From: Clostridia bacterium
GTDB taxonomy: Bacteria > Bacillota > Clostridia > Christensenellales > Borkfalkiaceae
Reading direction: 5' to 3'
Assembly: GCA_017399035.1 (NCBI GenBank)
Contig: JAFQEM010000003.1
Coordinates: 1 to 36,794, forward strand
DNA: 36,794 nt
Position 1 is the first letter of the stretch, and the number at the start of each line of letters is the position of its first letter. Below the pieces are notes generated by a model, which saw nothing but the letters and a program-made list of their open reading frames with translations, searched no databases and was not told where the DNA came from. This document shows, in pieces, positions 25,894 to 34,608 of this stretch. The translations under genes and the position numbers were made by a program.

Positions 25894-26025
25894 ATGAAAA
25901 AAGAATATTTAATTCCCGAAATAGAAATAAGTTTTTGTACGCAAGACGTGGTTTTAGGTAGCGGTATGGCTAACGACGATTTTGACGACGGATACAATAT
26001 CGTGGGAAATGGAAACGCGTTTTAA
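25894..26025 (+). CDS. small YxxPxI peptide, copy B (43 aa)
   Basis: A 43-residue peptide with a good ribosome binding site (AGAGGTG, 25881-25887). It starts KKEYLIPEIEIS (residues 2-13), continues CTQDVVLGSG (15-24) and ends in an Asp/Gly/Asn-rich tail (NDDFDDG, then NGNAF). It is related to the 48-residue peptide at 1134: KKEY, P, I and I, then QDV, L and S are shared, with a one-residue gap. Here it lies after, not before, the ASIR-domain gene, and 13 bases before the binding-protein gene. The single Cys15 has no partner in copy A. No signal peptide. Function unknown; it could be a coupling or leader peptide, a small regulatory protein, or a precursor of a modified peptide. Confidence 0.72.
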   Translation: MKKEYLIPEIEISFCTQDVVLGSGMANDDFDDGYNIVGNGNAF

Positions 26026-26038
26026 TAAGGAGAAAAAA

Positions 26039-27736
26039 ATGAAATCTAAAATGCTTAAAAAACTGATAAGTTTATTCTTGGTTATCGTTACGGCGTTCAG
26101 TTTTACCGCTTGTACGCCAACTGGTGGTGATAGTACTAAATTTGAACTAAAAATAAGAAACTACGGCGGTGGTTTTGGTGACGAATGGTTGGTTAAAGCG
26201 GCGGCGGATTTTGAAGCGTTATACGAAGGCGTTGAATACGGTGGAAAGGTTGGGGTAGACGTTGTCTACTCTAGCCCAAAAAACGATAGCGCAGAAACGG
26301 ATATGCAGTCAGACAATCATATCGTAGTTAGAGAGTTTGGCGATATCTATTCTTCAAGACATAGCGAATTTTTAGAAATTGACAGCGTGTTTACCGACAC
26401 TCTTTCAGACGGTAAAACGATAGAGAGCAAACTCTATGCAGGCGACGCAGATAAACTTAAAATAAACGGACATTATTACGCAGTTCCCCACTATGAAATT
26501 TTTGGCGGAATTACTTACGATAAAGGTTTGTTTAAGGAACGCTCGTTCTACATTAGCGCAACTGGGGGTTGGGTAAACGGCACTAATAAATCGGTTTTAT
26601 CAAATGGACCTGACGGTGTTAAATGTACTCACGCAAACGACGTTATTTGTACTTGTGACGATGGTTTGCCGGCAAACTATGAAGAATTTAAGGCTTTGTT
26701 AGAGCGTATGAAAGGTAACACGGTTACGCCTATGTTATGGTCTGGTCAAAGCGACTATTACGCAAACTATATGCTCTCTGCTATGTACGCTTGCTTAATG
26801 GGTAAAGACTTAAATTACGTTTATGACCTTGACAGCAAGGGTAACAATATAACTTATATCACCGGTTTTGACGGGGATAATCCCACTACCGTAAGCGAAC
26901 CTATCACTACTCAAACGGCTTATAAACTTTATACTCAAGAAGAAAAATATGAAGTTATTTCTTTCCTTGATAGTATTTTAGGAAGTGTTGGCGTTCCGTC
27001 AAACTACGTTGACCGTATCGGTTTTAGCGGAACAAAAACTATGAAAGAAACGCAAAAGATTTTTATTCAAAGCAAGCGTTTACCACAAGTGGCAGGTTCT
27101 GAAAGACCTATTGCAATGCTTGTTGAAGGAAACTACTGGACGCACGAATCTAAAACTGCCCTTGCGCAAGAGGCTGCTAAAGGTCCGCAATGGGCAAAAA
27201 CTTACGGCTATATGCCTATGCCTGCAGTAGTTAGCGGTAGTGTTGACGCAACCACGGGTGTAAACTCTTATACTTTGGTTGACAGCGCAAGTTGTTATAT
27301 GGTAATCAACAAAAGAACTGTTGAAGGTAATCAAGACTTAATAAATCTTGCTAAAGAATTTATAAAATTTTGTAATACTGATGAAAAATTGCAAGAATTT
27401 ACAACACTTACAAATACTACTAAAGGCTTGAAATACCCCTTAACGAAAACTCAATATGACAGTTTATCTCATTACGGAAAGAGCGTTTGGGATTTAAGAG
27501 AAAAAGCCATTGCAAACGGCGTTATATTCTCTAACAAGTCTGCTAATGCAGTATTTAGAAAGGCTTATTCTGACTTTGCGCAAACTTGTACGGGTGGTTT
27601 CTGGTCGTCGGGTACTACTAGAGTTGCCGTTCAAGGCTTGTTTACTAACGGACAAACTGCAAAAGAATATTTTAACGGAATGAAAAAACTTTCCGCGCAA
27701 GAATGGGCTAATATTTATCAAAGTTACTGGGGATAA
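26039..27736 (+). CDS. ABC sugar transporter solute-binding lipoprotein, copy B
   Basis: The extracellular capture subunit of the second CUT1-type importer, 565 residues. The lipobox is SFTAC (Cys25). Shared landmarks with the copy at 3809 are GGKVGVDVVY, YYAVPHYEIFGGITYD, a GPDG...DDGLPANYEEF loop near residue 190 and AMLVEGNYWTHES near 358. In that loop this copy has an insertion with three cysteines (CTHANDVICTC) absent from copy A, perhaps a disulfide or metal site that changes ligand binding. The ATG at 26039 follows TAAGGAG; an upstream in-frame non-ATG start overlaps the peptide gene and is rejected. Permease genes follow after 3 bases with no attenuator. The two copies have diverged strongly, suggesting different ligands. 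Confidence 0.93.
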   Translation: MKSKMLKKLISLFLVIVTAFSFTACTPTGGDSTKFELKIRNYGGGFGDEWLVKAAADFEALYEGVEYGGKVGVDVVYSSPKNDSAETDMQSDNHIVVREFGDIYSSRHSEFLEIDSVFTDTLSDGKTIESKLYAGDADKLKINGHYYAVPHYEIFGGITYDKGLFKERSFYISATGGWVNGTNKSVLSNGPDGVKCTHANDVICTCDDGLPANYEEFKALLERMKGNTVTPMLWSGQSDYYANYMLSAMYACLMGKDLNYVYDLDSKGNNITYITGFDGDNPTTVSEPITTQTAYKLYTQEEKYEVISFLDSILGSVGVPSNYVDRIGFSGTKTMKETQKIFIQSKRLPQVAGSERPIAMLVEGNYWTHESKTALAQEAAKGPQWAKTYGYMPMPAVVSGSVDATTGVNSYTLVDSASCYMVINKRTVEGNQDLINLAKEFIKFCNTDEKLQEFTTLTNTTKGLKYPLTKTQYDSLSHYGKSVWDLREKAIANGVIFSNKSANAVFRKAYSDFAQTCTGGFWSSGTTRVAVQGLFTNGQTAKEYFNGMKKLSAQEWANIYQSYWG

Positions 27737-27739
27737 TAA

Positions 27740-28663
27740 ATGACTAAAAATAGGATATTCAAAAGCAAGCACGACTGGTTTTTTTATATATCATTGATGC
27801 TCTTGCCGTGCATACAATTCTTTATATTTTATATAGTGGTAAATTTCAACTCGATATTGCTTGTATTTCAAAAATTTGAAAACGGAAAATTCGTATTTAA
27901 CGGATTTAACAACTTTGTTGAAGTTTTTACAAAATCTAGCACCATAAACAACATAACCATAAATAGTTTGCTTACTTACGGCAAAAAATCGCTCATTACT
28001 TATGTTTTTCAAATGGTGTTTGGGTTTCCTTTTGCCATTATGTTTTCTTTTTACATAGCCAAAAAATATAAGGGGTCGGGTTTTTTTAAGGTTATAATTT
28101 ACCTTCCGCATATGGTTTCGGCAACTGTTTTTGTGTTGATGTTTAAAATATTTTCAGACGGCGCTATGCTAGACGTTATTGAAATGATAACTGGCGAAAA
28201 ACCCTTTTTAGGTATCACCAAAGGATATCCTTTTGAACTTGCTTTAATTTATACTATATGGTCAAGTTTTGGTGTAAACGTTTTGCTATATACTGGCGCA
28301 ATGAGTCAAATTTCAGATTCTATTATAGAATCTGCGCAACTTGACGGTATAACCCCCTTTAAAGAAATGATTTTGATAACTATTCCGCTTATCTATCCAA
28401 CTATCGTTACCTTTTTGGTGGTTGGGCTTGCAGGCATTTTTACAAATCAAATGAATTTATACACGTTTTACGGCGAGTTTGCAAACGACAAGGCAAAAAC
28501 TCTTGGATACTTTATGTATGCAACTATGAAATCTTCGGTAACCGATTATTCGGATTATCCTTATCTTGCAACACTTGGTATAGTTTTAACGGCTATTACT
28601 ATGGCAATTACTTTTGGCGCAAGGGCAATCTTGAACAGATTAGACCCAATGAGGGAGTATTGA
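27740..28663 (+). CDS. ABC sugar transporter permease 1, copy B (MalF-type)
   Basis: A membrane subunit of the second importer, 307 residues with about six hydrophobic segments. Its first segment (FYISLMLLPCIQFFIFYIVV) is closely similar to that of the permease at 5652. The EAA coupling loop starts near residue 197 and reads ESAQLDGITPFKEMILITIP; Ser in place of the first Ala and Leu before Asp are tolerated variants. The gene starts 3 bases after the binding-protein stop, so it is likely translated by re-initiation, and it is followed by permease 2 after one base. Confidence 0.94.
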   Translation: MTKNRIFKSKHDWFFYISLMLLPCIQFFIFYIVVNFNSILLVFQKFENGKFVFNGFNNFVEVFTKSSTINNITINSLLTYGKKSLITYVFQMVFGFPFAIMFSFYIAKKYKGSGFFKVIIYLPHMVSATVFVLMFKIFSDGAMLDVIEMITGEKPFLGITKGYPFELALIYTIWSSFGVNVLLYTGAMSQISDSIIESAQLDGITPFKEMILITIPLIYPTIVTFLVVGLAGIFTNQMNLYTFYGEFANDKAKTLGYFMYATMKSSVTDYSDYPYLATLGIVLTAITMAITFGARAILNRLDPMREY

Positions 28664-28664
28664 T

Positions 28665-29582
28665 ATGAATAAAGTTTTATCTGCCCCCAAAAAGGGTTTG
28701 TTCAAAAATAAAAACACTTCTATTAAAAGGGGAACGTCCCCCTTTATAATAGGGTTACTAGTTGTGTTTATTATCTACACGCTATCAATGGCTATTTTAT
28801 TCGGTTGGGCAGTGTTTGCGTCATTAAAAACTGAAGACGGTTATTTAATTGAATACCTTTGGCCTAATAATGAGTTCTATTTTAACAACTATATAAACGT
28901 ATTTAAACATTTCACGGTTGACGTAAATGGTCAAATAAAAACCGTTGCGGATATGTTTGTAAACACTATTTTATACGCTGGGGTAAACGCGTTTATTCAA
29001 GCGCTTGTGCCTTGTGTGGTAGCCTATTTAGTGGTTAGGTTTCCGTGTAAATTTAGTTCGCTCATATACAATATAGTTTTGATAACTATGATTTTACCCA
29101 TAGTTGGCGCATATCCTGCAGAAATGTCCGTACTTCGTGGTCTAGGTTTATATAATCAAATTTGGGGAACGTGGATTCAAAAATTCAACTTCCAAGGTAT
29201 GTACTTTTTGGTGTTTTACGCGATGGTAAAAAGTATGGGTAAAGAATACTGGGAAGCCGCATATATCGACGGCGCAGACCAGTATACCGTATTGCTAAAA
29301 GTAATTATGCCCTTGCTTAAAAATACAATCGTTTTAGTAGTATTGTTGCAGTTTATCGGATTTTGGAATGACTATCAATCACAACTTCTTTACATTCCGT
29401 CGTATCCAACGCTTGCTTATGGAATTTATTATATAACCAACGTTAAGACCGATAGTGATTTAGTGAATACCCCTATGAAACTTTCTGCAGCAATAGTGTT
29501 TGCTACGCCTATTATCATACTGTTTGTTATTTTTAGAAATAAACTCATGGGCAATCTCACTATGGGAGGGGTTAAAGAATAA
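28665..29582 (+). CDS. ABC sugar transporter permease 2, copy B (MalG-type)
   Basis: The second membrane subunit, 305 residues with about six membrane segments after a Lys-rich N-terminus. The EAA loop reads EAAYIDGADQYTVLLKVIMP, starting near residue 197. GGGAG lies just upstream of the start. As in copy A, the C-terminus (MGGVKE) is encoded by a purine-rich GGGAGGGG stretch that acts as the ribosome binding site for the next gene, and the genes overlap by one base (TAATG). No ATPase gene is present in either locus. Confidence 0.94.
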   Translation: MNKVLSAPKKGLFKNKNTSIKRGTSPFIIGLLVVFIIYTLSMAILFGWAVFASLKTEDGYLIEYLWPNNEFYFNNYINVFKHFTVDVNGQIKTVADMFVNTILYAGVNAFIQALVPCVVAYLVVRFPCKFSSLIYNIVLITMILPIVGAYPAEMSVLRGLGLYNQIWGTWIQKFNFQGMYFLVFYAMVKSMGKEYWEAAYIDGADQYTVLLKVIMPLLKNTIVLVVLLQFIGFWNDYQSQLLYIPSYPTLAYGIYYITNVKTDSDLVNTPMKLSAAIVFATPIIILFVIFRNKLMGNLTMGGVKE

Positions 29583-32500
29583 TGACAAAAAGGTTTACTA
29601 TCACTTGCATAAGTGTTTTATTCGCTATACTAACGCTTTGCGTTTCAGTTGTTGCGTGGGCTTATGCGGGCGATAATTATCAATATTATTTTGATGAAAT
29701 TGAAATTTATAGCGACTATGCCATAGGGGAAACGTTTACCGTTCCACAGTGTAAAATGCATTTGGGCAGTAAAGAGTTTGATACCACTTTTAAGGTTGTT
29801 TTTCCTGACGGTAAAGAGTGTTTAGAGCAAACTTTCACACTTGACCAAAAGGGAAGTTATCAACTAATTTATCAAGGTTTTGACCAAGAGAATAACAATA
29901 CAAGATTAAATTCATTAAATTTTTCGGTAGCCCCTAAACTTTATGAAATGGTTGGCGAAAACGTTTCTTCAAAACCTGAATATAAACTAACAGGATATAA
30001 CGGTACAACGGGTATAGTTGCTAATATTATGAACGGCAACGCCCTTCGTTTTAATAACACTATAAACTTATCTAAACTTACTAAAGAAGAAGGTATTTTA
30101 GAATTTTTCCATATACCCACTAACGTAGGATATTTAGATGGATTTTTTAAGATTACGCTAACTGATGCGTACGACGAAAACAATAGCGTATCTATTTTAG
30201 TTAGAAAGTATAACGAAAACAGTAGCGACGGTTGGTACAACGCTTATATAATGGTATCGTTTAATGGTGGCGACGAAGTCGGTTTGCGTTTTAACAACAA
30301 TAAAAACAATAACGCAAGTTCAATACATTATAACGGGGCGTGGCACCAACTTGATAAAAATAACGAGTTGGGAACTTGTATAAGTTACTCAATGATAGGA
30401 ACGCCAAGAAACAACGTTCCCATAGGCGGTGAAACGCTTAAATTTTCTTATGATTATAATGAGAAAAAAGTTTATGCAAACGGAATTTTTGTAAGTGATT
30501 TAGATGATACGGTGTTTTATTCTAACACTTTTAGCGGGTTTACCACTGGTGAAGTGTTCTTGTCTATTAGCGGATTTAATTACTCTCAAAGCACGGTTAA
30601 TCCCGTTATTTTAAGCGTTGCACAAATGGACATCTCAAATAACGTGTTGTTTGATAACCAACCACCAGTTATAGACGTTGACCTTTCTAGTTTTAACGGT
30701 GATATCGTTGGCGAAAAAGATAAAGCATTTACTTTATTTCCAGCAACTGCGGTTGATAAAATTGACGGTAAGCGTGAAGTGATTGCAAAAGTTTATCGCA
30801 ACTATTATTCATCTAAAATATTTGTACCCGTTATTGACGGAAAGTTTGTTCCCGACCAAAATACAGATTATTTTATAGAATATTCGGCAACCGATTTTTC
30901 GGGAAACAATGCTAAAGAGATTGTAAAAATTAAAATATTAAATAAAAATCAACCGCTGGGCTTTACTGTAAATGGACTTAATTTAAATGGAATAACCGCA
31001 GGAACAAGAACAACTTTGTTTGATGGTGTAAGTGTTTCGGGCGATATATATGGCAATAAAACAAGTGTTAAAGCGGTTGTTAAAAACGTTTCAAACGGTC
31101 AAGAAATTTTACTTGACGATTCTTATTCTTTTATGCCTATTTTGGGTGGAAAACATCAACTTATAGTCAGCGTATCAGATTACGTTGATACGGTTACTCA
31201 AACTGTTGATTTTACAGTTGTTGCACCTGATACCCCTGTATTTATGGGGGAACCTTTTGTTGAAAGATATTATATTAAAGGCGCAACGTATAGGGCAGAT
31301 GATTTTTGTGCTTACACCATAGCAGACGGGTTAGAAAAAGCGCAAACCAAAGTGTATTTGAAAGAAGATGGTGGAAAAGAAAAAGAACTTAACGGTGAGT
31401 TTACCGTAACGGCGAGCGATAATTTACAATTTAAATACGTTACGGAAGGCAATTATTATGAAACTCAAGTTTTAGACGTTGTTGACGTTGGTTTTGGTGG
31501 CGAAGTTGATTTGGCGAGATATTTTCACGGAGACGTTACTTCTCAAACTACTGAAAGTTATATAAAGTATACCGTTAAAAATTTTGAAAATGGAATTTCA
31601 AGTTTTGATTTTATAAATAGCGTGCAAGCGGAAAGTTTAAGTTTATCGCTAGGTTTTGACAAAGTTATCGACCAGTTTGAAACTTTTAACGTTTATATAA
31701 CTGATGCATACGATATATCTAACCAAATAAAATTATCTTTTATAAATTATCAGGGCAAGACTGCTTTACTTATAAACGGAACGAATAGAACCGTGCTGTC
31801 AAAAAATTATTTTGATAGTGAAGTGCTTTATAATTTAAGATATAATAATTCTAATAAAACCATAAACGTTGACGGCGACGCAGTCGTTTACGTTGAAAAC
31901 AACTTGGCAGGTCAAACTTTCGCTGGGTTTACTGGTTACGACGTGTATATTACTTTTGAATTTACAGGCGCAAAAGAAAATGCAAGTGTAAATATTTATG
32001 AACTTAACGGTCAAACTTTTAACAGCAATAATTACATTTTGCCCCCTTCGTTTACGCACACGGTTAGCGTTGGCGAAATTTCTATCGGTCAAACGTTCAA
32101 AATGAGCAAAATTATCGTTGACGACGTTTTAGACCCATTTGTTACCGTTTCGGATTTTTACGTAATGACACCAAGTGGCAATATTGCTTACTCGATAGAT
32201 AATATTAAACTTGATGGAACGGCAGACTATAAGCGTGATTATGAGATTTTGGCAACCGAATACGGTGCGTACACTATCTATATGAACGCATATAATTCAA
32301 GCGGAAACTATTCTTATCTTCCCGTTTACGAAGAAGTTTGGGTGGTTGATATGGTTGCGCCTACGATTGAACTTGGTTCTAGACTATCTAGAGTGATAAG
32401 CGTGGGCAGTGAAGTCAAATTGCCAAAAATTAACGTAAGTGATGATAATACGGCAGTGGAAGATATTAAGGTATACGTTGTGGTTAGGTTTGCAGACGGC

Positions 32501-32626
32501 ACTTTCCGCACGGTTAAAAATCAAAAGTTTACTGCGGACAAGAAAGGTGAATATACGATTATGTTCGTTGCATACGACCAAAACCAAAATATGGCGGTAA
32601 ACACGGTTGTCGTTAAAGCGGAATAG
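29582..32626 (+). CDS. large secreted Ig-like/beta-sandwich protein, copy B (1014 aa)
   Basis: The counterpart of the 1025-aa protein at 7545, in the same operon position and with the same domain order. The signal peptide has likely cleavage after AWAYA (residue 28). Next come an N-terminal Ig-like domain (IGETFTVPQC), a lectin-like sandwich (about 110-345; VGYLDGFFKITLTDAYDE), an Ig-like domain from 360 (QPPVIDVDL...YSATDFSGNNA), two more Ig-like domains, a second sandwich from about 655, and two terminal Ig-like domains (the last opening VAPTIELGSR near 926). ERYYIKGATY matches ERFYIKGFSY of copy A. Identity to copy A is clear but modest. No anchor or catalytic motif is seen. It is translated from an overlap with permease 2, so it is probably made in proportion to the importer and may act next to it at the surface. 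Confidence 0.85.
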   Translation: MTKRFTITCISVLFAILTLCVSVVAWAYAGDNYQYYFDEIEIYSDYAIGETFTVPQCKMHLGSKEFDTTFKVVFPDGKECLEQTFTLDQKGSYQLIYQGFDQENNNTRLNSLNFSVAPKLYEMVGENVSSKPEYKLTGYNGTTGIVANIMNGNALRFNNTINLSKLTKEEGILEFFHIPTNVGYLDGFFKITLTDAYDENNSVSILVRKYNENSSDGWYNAYIMVSFNGGDEVGLRFNNNKNNNASSIHYNGAWHQLDKNNELGTCISYSMIGTPRNNVPIGGETLKFSYDYNEKKVYANGIFVSDLDDTVFYSNTFSGFTTGEVFLSISGFNYSQSTVNPVILSVAQMDISNNVLFDNQPPVIDVDLSSFNGDIVGEKDKAFTLFPATAVDKIDGKREVIAKVYRNYYSSKIFVPVIDGKFVPDQNTDYFIEYSATDFSGNNAKEIVKIKILNKNQPLGFTVNGLNLNGITAGTRTTLFDGVSVSGDIYGNKTSVKAVVKNVSNGQEILLDDSYSFMPILGGKHQLIVSVSDYVDTVTQTVDFTVVAPDTPVFMGEPFVERYYIKGATYRADDFCAYTIADGLEKAQTKVYLKEDGGKEKELNGEFTVTASDNLQFKYVTEGNYYETQVLDVVDVGFGGEVDLARYFHGDVTSQTTESYIKYTVKNFENGISSFDFINSVQAESLSLSLGFDKVIDQFETFNVYITDAYDISNQIKLSFINYQGKTALLINGTNRTVLSKNYFDSEVLYNLRYNNSNKTINVDGDAVVYVENNLAGQTFAGFTGYDVYITFEFTGAKENASVNIYELNGQTFNSNNYILPPSFTHTVSVGEISIGQTFKMSKIIVDDVLDPFVTVSDFYVMTPSGNIAYSIDNIKLDGTADYKRDYEILATEYGAYTIYMNAYNSSGNYSYLPVYEEVWVVDMVAPTIELGSRLSRVISVGSEVKLPKINVSDDNTAVEDIKVYVVVRFADGTFRTVKNQKFTADKKGEYTIMFVAYDQNQNMAVNTVVVKAE

Positions 32627-32634
32627 GTGAAATT

Positions 32635-34608
32635 ATGAAAAAATTTATAATTTTCTTTATGGTGATGGTGCTTTGCTGTGGTGCAGTTATAGGCGGTTGT
32701 AGCAATACCAAAAACGCACAAGTACAAGTGGATAAAAACCATCAATTCATTATTAAAGAAACTGATGAATATATCGTTAAAAACGGTGCAAATACTGGTT
32801 ATCAAATTATACTGCCTGCTAACGCTTGTGAAAGATTAGAACTTGCAAGTCAAGAACTTATTACCTTTTTCAAAGAAGCAACAGGCATTACTCTTTCAGT
32901 GGGCATAGATAACGGGCAGTTGTCCACCCAAGGAAAATATATTTCTATCGGTGAAACACCGTTGTTTAATTCTGCGGGTATAACGCTTGATAAAGTTGCA
33001 CTCGGTACAGATGGTGTTAGGGTTATAACAAAAGATAACACGATATTTTTAGTTGGCGGTGGTGATGACGGCGCGTTGTTTGCCGTATACACTTTACTTG
33101 AAGATTTGTTTAATTACGACTGGTTTTATCAAGATTGTTACAGTTTAGATAGAAACGTAACCCAAGTAAAACTAAAAGATTATAACATTACGGATATCCC
33201 CGATATGGCAGTTCGTATTCCAAATCTAGGTTATCTTAAAAACAATATGATTTTGGGCAAGAGAATGAAATTTTCCGATTCGTTTTTGTCTGGTAGAATT
33301 TACGTAACAAATCCTGATAAAACTGAAAGAGGAAACAACACTCACTCAAGTTACGTTTATATTCCACCAGAATATTATAACGATTTAGAAAATAATCCTG
33401 AACATTATCACCCAGAGTGGTTTGCATCAAACGGCATCAATCAACTTTGTTATATGGCAGGCGTTAAAGAAGGGGAAAGGGTTGAGGGCGACTCTTATTC
33501 TCAAATGGTAGATGCAGTTTTTGAAGTTGTAAAATTCAATCTTAAAAAAGACACCGTAAACAAGATTATGATGCTTGGTATTCAAGATTTTGAAATGGGT
33601 TGGTGTTCTTGCTCTGCGTGCAGTGAAGTTAAAGAAAAATACGGCGTAAATTCTGCGAGCGTTGTTATGTTGTTAAACAACGTAAATAAAAAAGTTAAGG
33701 CGTGGTTTGAAACCGAAGATGGCAAAGAATATAAGCGTGATTTTAAACTTGCATTGCTTGCATATTACGGTCTAGTTAGCGCGCCTGCAGTTGATGGAAA
33801 GGTTAAACTTAAAGCAGACCCAGAAATTGCCGTTTGTTATGCGCCTATCGAGGCGGATTTTACAAGACCTTTTTCCGCCCCTGAAAACGTGGTTTATTAC
33901 AACAATATATTAAAATGGAGCGAAGTTTGCGACAATCTTATGTTTTGGGTATATTCAACCATATACACCGACTTTTTAATTCCGCTTAATATTTTCAATT
34001 CACATCAAGAAAATTATCAGTTGTTTAAAAAACTTAACACTATTTGGGTGTTTAATGAAAGTCAAGGCGGGCAAGCAGGGGGCGGAACTGGTTGGATGGT
34101 TTTAAAATGCTATTTAGACGCAAAACTTGCTTGGAACGTCAATTACGATTATAACGAACTTATAAAGAAATTCTTTGCAAATTATTTTGGCGTTGCTAAC
34201 GAAGAGATGACTAAAATTTTCAATTCCGTTATGACGCACTGGATGGTTCAAGAAGAAAACGGAATGAAGTCAATGCAATCTGCTTATTCATCAACCACTT
34301 ATAAACAAGAAAAATGGTGGCCCAAGTCTGTTCTTATGGGGTGGCTAGATATGTATGACGACGCGCTGATTAAAATTGAACATTTGAAATATTCTGATAA
34401 AAAAGAATATAACGCTCTATATAAACGTATAGCGATGGAAAGGTTGACCGTTTATTATATGTTGGTTTCTTTCTATGACGGAACGTCTACACCTGAACAG
34501 GTAAGTTTTTGGAAAAACACCTTTAAGTATGACGTTGGCATTGCAGAACTTAATCAAATAAGCGAATCTGCTTACGTTTATCAGTTGTTAGATTCGTGGG
34601 GTGTATAA
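32635..34608 (+). CDS. DUF4838-like lipoprotein, copy B (657 aa), putative glycoside hydrolase
   Basis: A surface lipoprotein with a signal peptide ending VIGGC (Cys22). The N-terminal small domain (GYQIILPANACERLELASQE, YISIGETPLF, FLVGGGDDGALFAVYTLLED) precedes a DUF4838-like region with HPEWFA (259-264), then LCYMAG, and QDFEMGWCSCSAC with Cys324, Cys326 and Cys329. These positions match HPDWYS and CGCKKC of the copy at 10636. The acidic residues before the cysteines differ in detail (IQDFEMG against SMEDEVG), so any catalytic assignment is uncertain. The end resembles the paralogue (YNALYKRIAMERLTV against YNKLYKRIALESITV). AGGTGA precedes the ATG, and the stop overlaps the next gene (TAATG). 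Confidence 0.8.
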   Translation: MKKFIIFFMVMVLCCGAVIGGCSNTKNAQVQVDKNHQFIIKETDEYIVKNGANTGYQIILPANACERLELASQELITFFKEATGITLSVGIDNGQLSTQGKYISIGETPLFNSAGITLDKVALGTDGVRVITKDNTIFLVGGGDDGALFAVYTLLEDLFNYDWFYQDCYSLDRNVTQVKLKDYNITDIPDMAVRIPNLGYLKNNMILGKRMKFSDSFLSGRIYVTNPDKTERGNNTHSSYVYIPPEYYNDLENNPEHYHPEWFASNGINQLCYMAGVKEGERVEGDSYSQMVDAVFEVVKFNLKKDTVNKIMMLGIQDFEMGWCSCSACSEVKEKYGVNSASVVMLLNNVNKKVKAWFETEDGKEYKRDFKLALLAYYGLVSAPAVDGKVKLKADPEIAVCYAPIEADFTRPFSAPENVVYYNNILKWSEVCDNLMFWVYSTIYTDFLIPLNIFNSHQENYQLFKKLNTIWVFNESQGGQAGGGTGWMVLKCYLDAKLAWNVNYDYNELIKKFFANYFGVANEEMTKIFNSVMTHWMVQEENGMKSMQSAYSSTTYKQEKWWPKSVLMGWLDMYDDALIKIEHLKYSDKKEYNALYKRIAMERLTVYYMLVSFYDGTSTPEQVSFWKNTFKYDVGIAELNQISESAYVYQLLDSWGV

